NCBI GenBank assembly: GCA_018702955.1
Contig: JABJEK010000097.1
Coordinates: forward strand, 71,631 to 115,627
DNA length: 43,997 bases
Source: Rhodospirillaceae bacterium
GTDB taxonomy: Bacteria > Pseudomonadota > Alphaproteobacteria > UBA6615
Direction of reading: 5' to 3'
Part shown: piece by piece, positions 33,744 to 42,666 of the stretch
Position numbering within the stretch: position 1 is the first letter of the stretch
Layout of the letters: every line of letters starts with the position of its first letter
Notes under the pieces: generated by a model
Databases searched by the model: none
What the model saw: only the letters and a program-made list of their open reading frames with translations
Told to the model about the DNA's origin: nothing
Program-made: the position numbers and the translations under genes

Positions 33744-35138
33744 CTAGCGGCCCATGCCCGGCGGCAACATGCCGGGCGGCAACCCGCCGCCACCAAGTCC
33801 GGGCATTCCGCCGCCACCCATGGGCGGCAATTTTCCACCCATCTTTTTCATCTTCTTCATCATCGTGTGCATCTGCTGATACTGCTTCAGCAGCTTGTTA
33901 ATTTCCTGGATGGTGGTGCCCGAGCCGGCGGCGATCCGTTTCTTGCGCGACGCCTTGACCATCGCCGGTCGCTGTCGCTCCTGAACCGTCATCGACAGGA
34001 TGATCGCTTCCTGGCGTTTGATCAGGCTGTCGTCCATATCGTGGTCGGCCATCTGCTTCTTGATCTTGCCGATGCCCGGGAGCATCGACATCACGCCGCC
34101 AAGACCGCCCATTTTCTTGAGCTGGCGCAGCTGATCAAGGAGATCCTCGAGGTCGAAATCGCCCTTCTGCATCCGCCGCGCGATCTTCTCGGCCTTTTCC
34201 TCTTCCACAAACTCGTGGGCGCGCTCGACCAGGCCCACCACGTCGCCCATATCAAGAATGCGGCCAGCGACACGTTCCGGATGGAACGGCTCAAGCGCGT
34301 CCATCTTTTCGCCGGTACCGATCAGCTTGATCGGTTGGCCCGTCACGGCGCGCATCGACAGCGCGGCACCACCGCGCGCATCACCATCCATCCGGGTCAG
34401 GACGATGCCCGAAATGCCGACCCGCTCATGAAAGGCCTGCGCCGTGTTCACCGCGTCCTGCCCGGTCATCGCATCGGCCACGAGCAGGGTTTCATGAGGT
34501 TTCGCCGCATCGCGGATGGCCGTCGCTTCGGCCATCAACCCGTCGTCGATCGCCAGACGGCCGGCGGTATCGAGCAGGACCACGTCGTAGCCCTCGCGCC
34601 GGCCCTGATCCATGGCGCGCTTGGCGATGGCAACCGGCATCTCACCGGTCCGTATATCCAGGGTCGGGATCAGGGCCTGGTCACCCAGCACCCGGAGCTG
34701 TTCCTGCGCGGCCGGACGGCGCACGTCGAGAGACGCCATCAAAACGCGCTTCTTCTGTTTCTCGACCAGATGGTGCGCGATCTTGGCGGTCGTCGTGGTC
34801 TTGCCGGAGCCCTGCAGGCCGACCACCAGAATGGCGACCGGCGCGGGCGCATTCAGGTCGATCTCGACCGCGTCCCCGCCGAGCATCTCGATCAGCTGAT
34901 CATGGACGATCTTGACGACCATCTGCCCCGGCGTGACGCTTTTGACGACCTCCTGGCCAACGGCGCGTTCCTGCACCGCGGCGATGAAATCGCGCACGAT
35001 CGGCAACGCCACATCCGCCTCGAGCAGGGCAACACGCACCTCACGCATGGCCGCCGCGACGTCATCCTCCGACAGGGCGCCGCGCCGTTTCAGGCGATCG
35101 AAGACGTCGCCCAGGCGTTCGGTCAGTGATTCAAACAA
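33744..35138 (-). CDS. ffh: signal recognition particle protein Ffh (SRP54), TTG start
   Basis: 464 residues. The N domain (MFESLTERLGDVFDRLK), G domain with GLQGSGKTTTTAKIA, DTAGRL and TRMDGDARGG, and the methionine-rich M domain ending in a Gly/Met/Pro stretch (PPGMLPPGMGR) are all present. It binds signal peptides and 4.5S RNA and targets ribosomes to FtsY. The initiator is TTG 35138; the residue order after it matches the conserved N-terminus. No 4.5S RNA gene was found here. Confidence 0.97.
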   Translation of the reverse strand: MFESLTERLGDVFDRLKRRGALSEDDVAAAMREVRVALLEADVALPIVRDFIAAVQERAVGQEVVKSVTPGQMVVKIVHDQLIEMLGGDAVEIDLNAPAPVAILVVGLQGSGKTTTTAKIAHHLVEKQKKRVLMASLDVRRPAAQEQLRVLGDQALIPTLDIRTGEMPVAIAKRAMDQGRREGYDVVLLDTAGRLAIDDGLMAEATAIRDAAKPHETLLVADAMTGQDAVNTAQAFHERVGISGIVLTRMDGDARGGAALSMRAVTGQPIKLIGTGEKMDALEPFHPERVAGRILDMGDVVGLVERAHEFVEEEKAEKIARRMQKGDFDLEDLLDQLRQLKKMGGLGGVMSMLPGIGKIKKQMADHDMDDSLIKRQEAIILSMTVQERQRPAMVKASRKKRIAAGSGTTIQEINKLLKQYQQMHTMMKKMKKMGGKLPPMGGGGMPGLGGGGLPPGMLPPGMGR

Positions 35139-35208
35139 AGGCCTTCACCCTATTTTTGCAGCAACCAGCATTGCGCCGGTTCCCGCAACCACGTCACAAC
35201 GACAAACG

Positions 35209-35326
35209 CGCCAGCGCGCGAAACTCGCGGACTGGCGGAGCTCCGACCACCGGCCGGAGCCGCATCTTTATTGATGCGGAATGGCGCGGAACCTATGCGA
35301 AGCCGTATTGCGGGTCAAGCTTCGCA
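35209..35326. ncRNA. possible structured RNA: three consecutive hairpins
   Basis: Hairpin 1: CGCCAG (35209-35214) with CTGGCG (35232-35237), with an inner CGCG/CGCG pairing. Hairpin 2: CCGCATC-TTTATT-GATGCGG (35260-35279), perfect 7-bp stem. Hairpin 3: TGCGAAGC (35296-35303) with GCTTCGCA (35319-35326), perfect 8-bp stem. It resembles no RNA family I know, and strand is undetermined. It could equally be a regulatory DNA element. Confidence 0.3.
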
Positions 35327-35551
35327 CAACAATATCGTGCGCCCACAATATGTTAGCTGCGCGCCTGTATACCTACTTCGGTACCGCTGCGAGACATCAT
35401 ACCGGGGTCGCCAAACGCGGCACCGAATACGGTATCGAATACGGTATCGATGCATTCTCCGCCACGCGGGTTTGGACGGTATGACCAGAGGACGCGCAAA
35501 CCTTCACATGTATGAAACAAATTAACTAAACATCTGTAGTTATTGTATTTT

Positions 35552-35579
35552 TTGTAGCAAGGATTTTTTCTCCTATACC
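35552..35579 (+). promoter_or_regulatory. weak candidate promoter for the XRE gene
   Basis: TTGTAG (35552-35557) and TATACC (35574-35579) are 16 bp apart in an AT-rich patch about 180 bp upstream of the XRE start. Both hexamers deviate from consensus at two or three positions; this is only a suggestion. Confidence 0.3.
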
Positions 35580-35755
35580 CTTGTATGCACCTGAAGGTTA
35601 TGCGATATTCAGTTCGTCGTGACTCGGGGGAGATACGGCAAAAGCAGTATTTTCCAATTTTTTCGCCGATGGGACGGGGCTATTCAGGCCGCACAACCCG
35701 TTCGGCGCGAACGTTTTGCTGCAACAGCATTTTCGCAAGTAGAGGAAGAATTTTC

Positions 35756-36136
35756 GTGCCACATCCCGTTGATACACATGTTGGCCGGCGCATGCGCCAA
35801 AGACGCGAAATGTGCGGCATGCCGCAAAAGGAACTCGCACGGCAGTTGGGTATCAGCTTTCAACAGGTTCAAAAATACGAAAGCGGCGCCAACCGGATCA
35901 GCGCATCGAAACTCTGGCAGCTTTGCGGCGTCCTCGATGTGACCCCGGGATATTTCTTCGAAGGCCTCAATTCGCAACGCAGTTCTGCCGGATCTGCCGA
36001 TAAGGCCGGCGCGCCGGAAACGGATTCACGCTCCGCGCGCCAGGTCCTCGACCTCAATCAGGCATTTCAAAAAATCGCCGACACCCGCGTCCGCCGCCAG
36101 ATTGTCCAACTGGTGAAATCGCTCGGCCGCTCCTGA
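35756..36136 (+). CDS. XRE-family helix-turn-helix regulator
   Basis: 126 residues from GTG 35756, with AGAGGAAG eight bases upstream; the in-frame extension to 35585 is Cys/Arg-rich and not family-like. HVGRRMRQRREM, MPQKELARQLGISFQQVQKYE and NRISASKLWQLCGVLDV form the HTH_3 domain (about 6-65). The FQQVQKYESGANRIS helix pattern is highly conserved in alphaproteobacterial XRE proteins. The C-terminal helix DLNQAFQKIADTRVRRQIVQLV may dimerise. Targets unknown. Confidence 0.9.
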   Translation: MPHPVDTHVGRRMRQRREMCGMPQKELARQLGISFQQVQKYESGANRISASKLWQLCGVLDVTPGYFFEGLNSQRSSAGSADKAGAPETDSRSARQVLDLNQAFQKIADTRVRRQIVQLVKSLGRS

Positions 36137-36144
36137 GCCGCAAA

Positions 36145-36165
36145 CACCCTCGTCTATTGAGGGTG
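36145..36165. terminator. hairpin between the XRE gene and dapF
   Basis: CACCCTC-N7-GAGGGTG is a perfect 7-bp stem just after the XRE stop, with no T-run. It could end the XRE transcript weakly. Confidence 0.35.
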
Positions 36166-36199
36166 GACGCACGGCCCCCGGCGGCCCTATATCCCGCCC

Positions 36200-37051
36200 A
36201 TGGGCATGCGAGATTTCATAAAGATGCACGGACTGGGCAATGACTTCGTCATTGTCGACGCGCGCGACCATCCGCTTCGCGTCAGCGATGTCGGCACGCG
36301 CCGGCTGTCCGACCGTCACACCGGGATCGGCTTCGACCAGCTGATCGCGCTGGACGCGCCGGCGGACGATAGCGCCGACGTGGATGTCCGCATTTACAAT
36401 TCCGACGGCGGCGAAGTCACCGCATGCGGCAACGCCATGCGGTGCGTAGCCCACCTGTTGTTGGACGCGGACGACCAGCCGTTGAGAATTCGCACGGGCG
36501 CGGGGCTGCTTCATGCCTGGCGCAGCGCCGACGGTTCGGCAACCTACGCGGTCGACATGGGCCCCGCCCGCGACAGATGGCAGGACATTCCCCTGGCCGA
36601 GGCCTGCGACACCGATCACCTGCCGCTTTCGCTTGGCACCCTGTCGGACCCCGTCGCAGTCAACATGGGGAATCCGCACGCGGTCTTTTTCGTCGACGAC
36701 CTCGCATCGATCCCGATCGAAACCCTCGGACCTGAGCTCGAACATCATGCAATCTTTCCGGAACGCGCGAATATCGGCGTCGCGCAGCTCGTCGGACCCG
36801 ATGCCCTGCGTCTGCGGGTATGGGAGCGCGGCGTCGGATTGACGCTGGCCTGCGGTTCGGGTGCCTGCGCCGCAGCGGTCGCCGCCCATCGCCGCGGCCT
36901 GACCGGCCGCCACGTCCGGATCGATGTCGACGGCGGCACACTCATGATCGAGTGGCGCGACGACAATCACGTGGTGATGTCCGGACCGGCGGTGGAAAGC
37001 TTCCGCGGATCGATCGCCGAGGACGCATTCATGGCAGGCGAAAATGCCTGA
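36200..37051 (+). CDS. dapF: diaminopimelate epimerase
   Basis: 283 residues. The two active cysteines are Cys76 in ACGNAMRC and Cys218 in ACGSGACAA; KMHGLGNDFVIVD and NSDGGEV are conserved. It interconverts LL- and meso-diaminopimelate for lysine and peptidoglycan. The start could be 36200 or 36206 (two adjacent ATGs, neither with a strong ribosome site). It overlaps mtaB by eight bases, beginning a coupled run of four genes. Confidence 0.97.
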   Translation: MGMRDFIKMHGLGNDFVIVDARDHPLRVSDVGTRRLSDRHTGIGFDQLIALDAPADDSADVDVRIYNSDGGEVTACGNAMRCVAHLLLDADDQPLRIRTGAGLLHAWRSADGSATYAVDMGPARDRWQDIPLAEACDTDHLPLSLGTLSDPVAVNMGNPHAVFFVDDLASIPIETLGPELEHHAIFPERANIGVAQLVGPDALRLRVWERGVGLTLACGSGACAAAVAAHRRGLTGRHVRIDVDGGTLMIEWRDDNHVVMSGPAVESFRGSIAEDAFMAGENA

Positions 37052-38312
37052 TACGCGTGCGCCGGAAATCATCACATTCGGCTGTCGGCTGAACGCCTAT
37101 GAATCCGAGGTCATGCGCAAGCATGCCGACAAAGCCGGGCTGACCAACACCGTGATCATCAACACGTGCGCAGTCACGTCGGAGGCGGAACGCCAGGCGC
37201 GCCAGGCCATCCGCCGGGCCCGACGCAAAAACCCCGAAGCGCGGATCGTCGTGACCGGCTGTGCCGCACAGATAAACCCCGCCGACTATGCCGCGATGGC
37301 CGAGGTCGATGTCGTGCTGGGGAACACGGAAAAACTGGACCCGGCGCGCTTCACCGACCTGGATCACGCGCCGGTGCAGGTGAACGACATCATGTCCGCG
37401 CGCGAAACCGCCGCACATCTGATCGAGGGTTTCGACGGCCGCGCACGGGCATTCATCCAGGTCCAGAATGGCTGCGATCATCGCTGTACGTTCTGCATCA
37501 TCCCATTCGGCCGCGGCAATTCCCGGAGCGTCCCGATTGGAACCATCGTCGAGCAAGTACGCACCCTGGTCGATCATGGCGTGCAGGAAGTCGTCCTGTC
37601 GGGCGTCGACATGACGTCCTATGGCGCAGACCTTCCCGGTCGGCCACGCGCCGGCCAGATGATCCGGCGCCTGCTGGCGAACGTGCCCGACCTGCCCCGC
37701 CTGCGGCTCAGTTCTATCGACGTGGCCGAAATCGACGATGACCTGCTGCACCTGATCGCCGACGAACCCCGCCTGATGCCCCATCTGCATCTCAGCCTCC
37801 AGGCCGGTGACGACATGATCCTCAAGCGGATGAAGCGGCGCCACAGTCGCGCTCAGGCCATCGCGTTTTGCGAGCAGGCCCGGCGGTTGCGGCCGGACAT
37901 TGTCTTCGGCGCTGACCTGATCGCCGGGTTCCCGACGGAGACCGATGCGATGTTCGCGCAAAGCGAGGCCCTCGTGGCCGAGTGCGGGCTGACCCATCTT
38001 CATGTCTTTCCCTATTCACCCCGCCCGGAAACACCGGCGGCGAGAATGCCGCAACTCGACCGTTCACTGATCAAGAAGCGCGCCGCTGATCTGCGCGCCG
38101 CCGGCGACCGGAACCTGGCCGCCTTCCTGCGCGATGAGGTCGGACAAACACGTGCCGTCCTCCTGGAGCGACCGGGTATGGGACGCACGGAACAATTCGC
38201 CGAAGTCGTCTTCGAGGACACCAACGCCGCACCGGGGCAGATCATCGACACGCGGATCACGGGCGCCGATGGCACACGTTTGAACGGCGTGACACTGCGG
38301 GATGCGGCATGA
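37044..38312 (+). CDS. mtaB: tRNA (t6A37) methylthiotransferase MtaB
   Basis: 422 residues. N-terminal cluster cysteines are Cys14, Cys42 and Cys73; the radical-SAM triad is Cys144, Cys148, Cys151 in CDHRCTFC. A TRAM-like tail follows (RAVLLERPGMGRTEQFAEV). It converts t6A37 to ms2t6A in tRNA reading ANN codons. The order of motifs (FGCRLNAYES, NTCAVTSEA) is MtaB rather than MiaB or RimO. It ends overlapping ftsY by four bases. Confidence 0.94.
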   Translation: MPDTRAPEIITFGCRLNAYESEVMRKHADKAGLTNTVIINTCAVTSEAERQARQAIRRARRKNPEARIVVTGCAAQINPADYAAMAEVDVVLGNTEKLDPARFTDLDHAPVQVNDIMSARETAAHLIEGFDGRARAFIQVQNGCDHRCTFCIIPFGRGNSRSVPIGTIVEQVRTLVDHGVQEVVLSGVDMTSYGADLPGRPRAGQMIRRLLANVPDLPRLRLSSIDVAEIDDDLLHLIADEPRLMPHLHLSLQAGDDMILKRMKRRHSRAQAIAFCEQARRLRPDIVFGADLIAGFPTETDAMFAQSEALVAECGLTHLHVFPYSPRPETPAARMPQLDRSLIKKRAADLRAAGDRNLAAFLRDEVGQTRAVLLERPGMGRTEQFAEVVFEDTNAAPGQIIDTRITGADGTRLNGVTLRDAA

Positions 38313-39265
38313 GCGGAGACGGCTGGCTATCGAAGCTCCGTGCCGGGCTATCACGCACCTCTTCACACCTGTCCGGCGAAATCGGCAGCATATTCACGGC
38401 GCGCAAGATCGATGCCGAAACGTTGTCGGAACTCGAAGATGCTTTGATCATGGCCGACCTCGGGGTCGCCACCGCAGCGAAGCTCGCCGCCGACATCGGC
38501 GACCGCAAATTCCCCGGAGATGCCGACGAGCATGACGTCCGCGAGGCGCTGGCGGAAAACATCGCAGAGCTCCTCGAACCCGTGGCGCGGCCCCTATCTG
38601 ACCTTACGGCCACGCAGAGCGGACCGCGGGTGATCCTCGTTGCCGGCGTCAATGGAACGGGCAAGACCACCACGATCGGGAAGCTGGCTGCGCGGTTCAC
38701 CGAGGATGGGCGTTCGGTGATGCTCGCCGCCGCGGACACCTTCCGGGCGGCCGCGATCGACCAGTTGAAATTATGGGGTGAGCGCGTGGACGTGCCCGTT
38801 GTCGCCCAGAAACAAGGCAGCGATCCGGCCGCCGTAGCCTTCGACGCCATGCAGCAGGCCCGCGACGCCGGCGCGGATCTGCTGCTGATCGACACGGCCG
38901 GCCGCCTGCACAACAAGGCCGACCTGATGGCCGAACTCGAGAAAATCATCCGGGTCATCAAGAAGGTAAACCCGGACGCGCCGCATGATGTTCTGTTGGT
39001 GCTCGACGCAACCACCGGCCAGAACGCCCATGCTCAGGTCGAGACGTTCAGCGAGCTGGTCGATGTGAGCGGCCTCGTGGTGACCAAACTCGACGGGTCG
39101 GCGCGCGGCGGTGTGATCGTCGGCCTGGCGGACCGCTTCCAACTGCCAATCTATGCGATCGGCGTCGGCGAAGACGTGGATGATCTGCGGCCGTTCGAGG
39201 CCACTGCGTTTGCGCGCAACCTGCTCGGTCTCGACGTGACAGCGCCAGGCGAATCTGCCGAATGA
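38309..39265 (+). CDS. ftsY: signal recognition particle receptor FtsY
   Basis: 318 residues, NG domain only, without the long acidic A domain of Escherichia coli. GVNGTGKTTTIGKLA (P-loop), DTFRAAAIDQL, LIDTAGRLHNK and TKLDGSARGG are the SRP-GTPase motifs. It docks Ffh-ribosome complexes at the membrane. ATG overlaps the mtaB stop (ATGA); the next gene overlaps its stop in the same way. Confidence 0.97.
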   Translation: MSGDGWLSKLRAGLSRTSSHLSGEIGSIFTARKIDAETLSELEDALIMADLGVATAAKLAADIGDRKFPGDADEHDVREALAENIAELLEPVARPLSDLTATQSGPRVILVAGVNGTGKTTTIGKLAARFTEDGRSVMLAAADTFRAAAIDQLKLWGERVDVPVVAQKQGSDPAAVAFDAMQQARDAGADLLLIDTAGRLHNKADLMAELEKIIRVIKKVNPDAPHDVLLVLDATTGQNAHAQVETFSELVDVSGLVVTKLDGSARGGVIVGLADRFQLPIYAIGVGEDVDDLRPFEATAFARNLLGLDVTAPGESAE

Positions 39266-40125
39266 CAACGATCGTCGCCCTGGCTGTCGTCCTGTCGGCT
39301 CTGATGCATGCAAGCTGGAACGCACTGGTCAAAGGCGGGACGGATGGCTGGCTGACCGGTGCGATGATCGCCGGATTTGCCGCCGCGGGCGCACTGATCG
39401 TAGCCGTCGCTTTCGTGCCATGGCCGGCCCCTCACCACTGGCCATGGCTGATTGGCTCCGGCGCTCTGCATGCCGGTTATTTTGTCCTCCTGGTGAGCGC
39501 CTACGCGCATGGCGATCTCGGAAAGGTCTATGCCATCGCGCGCGGCACAGCGCCCCTAATCATCGTCGCCCTGGCCGGGCCATTGGTCGGCGACGTGCCG
39601 GGCTGGCAGGAGATCGCCGCGATCACGGTCCTGGTCACGGGTGTCGTTGCCCTCACGTTCGAGCCGGGGAAGTTCGCAACGGCCGACCTCAAGGCCATCG
39701 TCCTCGCCCTGCTGACCGGCGGCATGATCGCAGCCTATTCCCTGTTCGACACCATCGGCATTCGCACCGTCGGCCCCGAGATCGAGTACGCCGCGATCGT
39801 TTATGTGTGCTGGCTCATGATTTTCACCGCCATCCCGGTCCTCGCCATCGCGTTCGCCCTTCGGCGCGGGAGGATCATCACCTACATGCGCGCCAACGCG
39901 CTCAAGGGGATCGCCGGCAGCACCGTCGCGGTTGGCAGCTACGCATTGATCCTGTTTGCCTTCGAAAACGCGCCGGTCGCCAGCGTCGCAGCCTTGCGCG
40001 AGACCGGCGTGGTGTTCGCGGCATTGATCGGAACATTTTTTTTGGGCGAACGCCTCGGCAAACGGCGAATTCCAGCCGCGATACTCGTGGCCGTCGGCGC
40101 GAGCGCGCTCAAATTCGCGGCATAA
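39262..40125 (+). CDS. EamA/DMT-superfamily transporter
   Basis: 287 residues, ten helices in two repeats (first from TIVALAVVLSALMHASWNAL, second from LALLTGGMIAAYSLFDTIGI). It resembles small-molecule exporters of the DMT superfamily. ATG overlaps the ftsY stop (ATGA), so expression is tied to the SRP receptor gene. Substrate unknown. Confidence 0.9.
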   Translation: MTTIVALAVVLSALMHASWNALVKGGTDGWLTGAMIAGFAAAGALIVAVAFVPWPAPHHWPWLIGSGALHAGYFVLLVSAYAHGDLGKVYAIARGTAPLIIVALAGPLVGDVPGWQEIAAITVLVTGVVALTFEPGKFATADLKAIVLALLTGGMIAAYSLFDTIGIRTVGPEIEYAAIVYVCWLMIFTAIPVLAIAFALRRGRIITYMRANALKGIAGSTVAVGSYALILFAFENAPVASVAALRETGVVFAALIGTFFLGERLGKRRIPAAILVAVGASALKFAA

Positions 40126-40175
40126 CCAACTCCGGGCTTTCGCCCGACCATCAACAATCGTAGGTTCGCGCCGTT

Positions 40176-40802
40176 ATGCGCCCATGGATCAAACTGATAA
40201 TCGAAGCTGGCCCGCTCGTGGTCTTCTTCGTCGTGAACGGCCGCGATGGGCTCCCGGAATTTCGAAATCTCTGGCTGCCGGAGGGCGGCAGCCTGATGGC
40301 GGAACAGAGTTTGTTCGAGGCCACCGGCGCGTTCATGGTCGCGACCCTCCTCGCACTGGTGACCGGCTGGGTCCTGGAGCGCCGCCTGCCCGTCATGCCG
40401 CTCGTCAGCGGCATCTTCGTCGTTTTCTTCGGCGGACTGACATTGGTCCTCGCGGACGAGACCTTCATCAAGCTCAAGCCAACCCTGGTCAACACGCTGT
40501 TCGCGGTGATCCTGTTCGGCGGTTTGCTGACGGGTCGATCGCTATTGAAACCGCTGTTTGGCGCAGCGGTTCAGTTGACGGATCAGGGCTGGCGCAAACT
40601 CACCCTGCGCTGGGCGATCTTCTTTGTCGTGCTCGCCGTCCTGAATGAAATCGTCTGGCGAAACTTCACCACCGACTTTTGGGTCTCGTTCAAACTGTTC
40701 GGTATCATGCCGCTGACGTTTTTGTTCGCGGCCTCGCAGACCCCGTTGTTCCTGCGCGAGCAGATCGAAGACGCCGTCGAACCCTCGTCTTCGTCCGACT
40801 AG
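40176..40802 (+). CDS. yciB: septation protein A / YciB family membrane protein
   Basis: 208 residues, five or six helices, with IIEAGPLVVFFVVNGRDG at the start and LPVMPLVSGIFVVFFGGLT, KLTLRWAIFFVVLAVLNEIV and FGIMPLTFLFAASQTPLF following. This is the IspZ/YciB family involved in cell-envelope/septation. The DMT gene stop is 50 bp upstream, so it may share that transcript. Confidence 0.94.
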   Translation: MRPWIKLIIEAGPLVVFFVVNGRDGLPEFRNLWLPEGGSLMAEQSLFEATGAFMVATLLALVTGWVLERRLPVMPLVSGIFVVFFGGLTLVLADETFIKLKPTLVNTLFAVILFGGLLTGRSLLKPLFGAAVQLTDQGWRKLTLRWAIFFVVLAVLNEIVWRNFTTDFWVSFKLFGIMPLTFLFAASQTPLFLREQIEDAVEPSSSSD

Positions 40803-40887
40803 CTGGAATCGGCGCGTCGGATCGGGTGCGACTCAGCACCGCCAGGCAACGCCTGCATCATCCATGTTGGCCGGCCGACCGACCGAA

Positions 40888-41124
40888 CTAGACGACGAGG
40901 TTCAGGTAACTTCCGCGCGGCGCATTCGGATTGAGGGTCGCGGCATCCTTCGGGACCTGCACCCGCGGCTCGGCCGCAGCGGTGCGCTGTGCGTCGGGTC
41001 TGGCGTCGGGTCGCGCGGCGGCGTCCCTGGGATTGTTCGCCACACCCGGTGCGCGCGACGGCACGGCCGGGTCGAGTTGGCGAAGAATGGCGTGGAGCGA
41101 TGAGGGCGCGGGTGTAACGGACAT
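40888..41124 (-). CDS. small hypothetical protein ending PRGSYLNLVV
   Basis: 78 residues from ATG 41124. It is low in hydrophobics except the ends: SSLHAILRQLDPAVPSRA near the start and NPNAPRGSYLNLVV at the end. A proline/alanine-rich middle contains repeated RPDA. The PRGSYLNLVV ending looks like a short conserved tail, which favours a real gene. It is divergent from the DUF2336 gene. No family recognised. Confidence 0.5.
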   Translation of the reverse strand: MSVTPAPSSLHAILRQLDPAVPSRAPGVANNPRDAAARPDARPDAQRTAAAEPRVQVPKDAATLNPNAPRGSYLNLVV

Positions 41125-41160
41125 AAATGCTACCGGTAAACGTTAAGACAAATTCATCAT

Positions 41161-42435
41161 ATGGCGCGTCCGCTTAACGAATTGCTAAGGCCGCCGACAA
41201 ACTCATTTACCAGTTGGCAACCGGAACCACGCAAAATGGCCCATCGACCGAGCGGCGTGCGCTTGGATTCCGGGAGTCCCACTTTGTTTGCTGAAACCCA
41301 TGGCGAGAGCGCCCTCGACGTTGACGCACTGTTGCGTCTGTCCCGCGACCGGTCGGCTGCGGCGCGGCGCGAACTCGTCGAGATCATTGGCGACCTGTTC
41401 TTCGACAAGGACCGTGTCCTGAACGAACGCGAACGCGTTGCCATGGGCGAGATTCTGCGGCAGCTGATCCATGACGTCGAAATATCGGTCCGCAAGCACC
41501 TGGCAATACGCTTGTCCGACGAGCCAGACGCGCCCTCGGAATTGGTCTTCGCGTTGGCCAACGACAATGCCGAAATTGCGCATCCCATATTGATGCGTAG
41601 CGACGTCCTGAAAGACCCTCAACTCATTGAAATTATTCGCAATCGAGACCTTGAGCACCAACTCTCCGTGGCGATGCGCACGTCCGTCTCCGAGACCGTC
41701 GCCGACGTGTTGGTCGAGACCGAAGAAGTCACCGTTATCGAACGTCTGCTGGAGAATCCGGGCGCAGAGATCGGGCAGAAAACGATGGCCTATCTCGTCG
41801 AACAGTCACAGCGGGTGGACGCTTTCCAGAATCCGCTCATCCGCCGCAAGGACCTGCCGAAGAAACTCGCCGAACGGATGTACTGGTGGGTCTCGGGCGC
41901 CTTGCGTACGGAAATCCTGGACCGGCATGATCTGGATGCGAGCCAACTCGACGATGTCATGGAATCCGCCATCGAAGCGGCCGTCCGATCCGATTCCGAA
42001 CTGACACCGGGGGGCGCGGCTGCATCCCGGCTGGTTGCGCAACTGGTCGAGCAGCATGGCATTTCCGCCGAACTGATGATCGAAGTTCTCCAGGCCGGAG
42101 AAATTGCCTTGTTTGAGCACATGGTCGAACAGGCGACCCGACTGCGCCAGCCACTTGTCCGGCGATTGATCTATGAATCCGGTGGTGAAGGCTTGGCCAT
42201 TGTGTGCCGCGCCATGGGCTACACGGTCGCAGAATTTCTCATACTTGCCGAACTGTGCCGCGCGGCGCGTCCACAGCGCAGCGAGGAGTATCCTGTCACT
42301 CGCATGAAACCGGACGCTTTCTATGAACTGATCCACCCTGCTGCGGCGGGACTGGTTCTGGACCGCTGGCGGCGCAATCCCGACTATCTCGACCTGTTGC
42401 GACAGGTCGAGGCACTGGCGGGAAATCCGGTGTAG
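41161..42435 (+). CDS. DUF2336 domain-containing protein
   Basis: 424 residues (ATG 41161; ATG 41236 is an alternative start and gives 399). Helical repeats such as RHDLDASQLDDVMESAIEAA and SAELMIEVLQAGEIALFEHM, and LDVDALLRLSRDRSAAARRELVEI early, match the DUF2336 family of alphaproteobacteria. No catalytic motif is visible; it is a soluble, all-alpha protein. Function unknown; family members are often found near signalling genes. Confidence 0.85.
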   Translation: MARPLNELLRPPTNSFTSWQPEPRKMAHRPSGVRLDSGSPTLFAETHGESALDVDALLRLSRDRSAAARRELVEIIGDLFFDKDRVLNERERVAMGEILRQLIHDVEISVRKHLAIRLSDEPDAPSELVFALANDNAEIAHPILMRSDVLKDPQLIEIIRNRDLEHQLSVAMRTSVSETVADVLVETEEVTVIERLLENPGAEIGQKTMAYLVEQSQRVDAFQNPLIRRKDLPKKLAERMYWWVSGALRTEILDRHDLDASQLDDVMESAIEAAVRSDSELTPGGAAASRLVAQLVEQHGISAELMIEVLQAGEIALFEHMVEQATRLRQPLVRRLIYESGGEGLAIVCRAMGYTVAEFLILAELCRAARPQRSEEYPVTRMKPDAFYELIHPAAAGLVLDRWRRNPDYLDLLRQVEALAGNPV

Positions 42436-42468
42436 AGCGACGAGATTGTGCCAGCACGACAGGTGGGC

Positions 42469-42580
42469 GTAATTTAATTACCAAATAAGTGTTCTTTGTG
42501 TTTTATAATTTCACATAAACGCGTATTGTGAAGGCATAGATCTTGCATGATCTTGTATAATCTTCGGCGCTTACCAAGAT
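42469..42580 (+). promoter_or_regulatory. regulatory region of the RTX gene: palindrome and 10-bp-phased repeats
   Basis: GTAATT-T-AATTAC (42469-42481) is a perfect 13-bp palindrome. Then ATCTTG recurs at 42540, 42550 and 42560 (the last ATCTTC), exactly one helical turn apart, and its complement CAAGAT is at 42575-42580. TATAAT occurs at 42504 and 42556, without a well-spaced -35. The pattern suggests a multi-site activator. Confidence 0.45.
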
Positions 42581-42666
42581 TTTTAGCCGATAATGTTTCG
42601 TGTTGCGACTGGCGGTCGCTAATTTGACGTTCGAACGTCGCGTTCTGCGACAAGATGGAGATCGAG

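Larger units (their letters stand above)
35139..35755. other. 617-bp divergent intergenic region with hairpins
   Basis: No convincing protein gene here; the short frames present are biased and lack ribosome sites. It holds three consecutive inverted repeats (35209-35326, listed separately), a 12-bp tandem duplication CGAATACGGTAT at 35424-35447, and an AT-rich end (35510-35600) that should carry the XRE promoter. Divergent promoters for ffh and the XRE gene must both lie in it. Confidence 0.6.

Noticed and set aside
35139..35755. 4.5S (SRP) RNA gene next to ffh
   Set aside because: I looked for the conserved GGTCAGG...GGAAGCAGCC apical region on both strands and did not find it.
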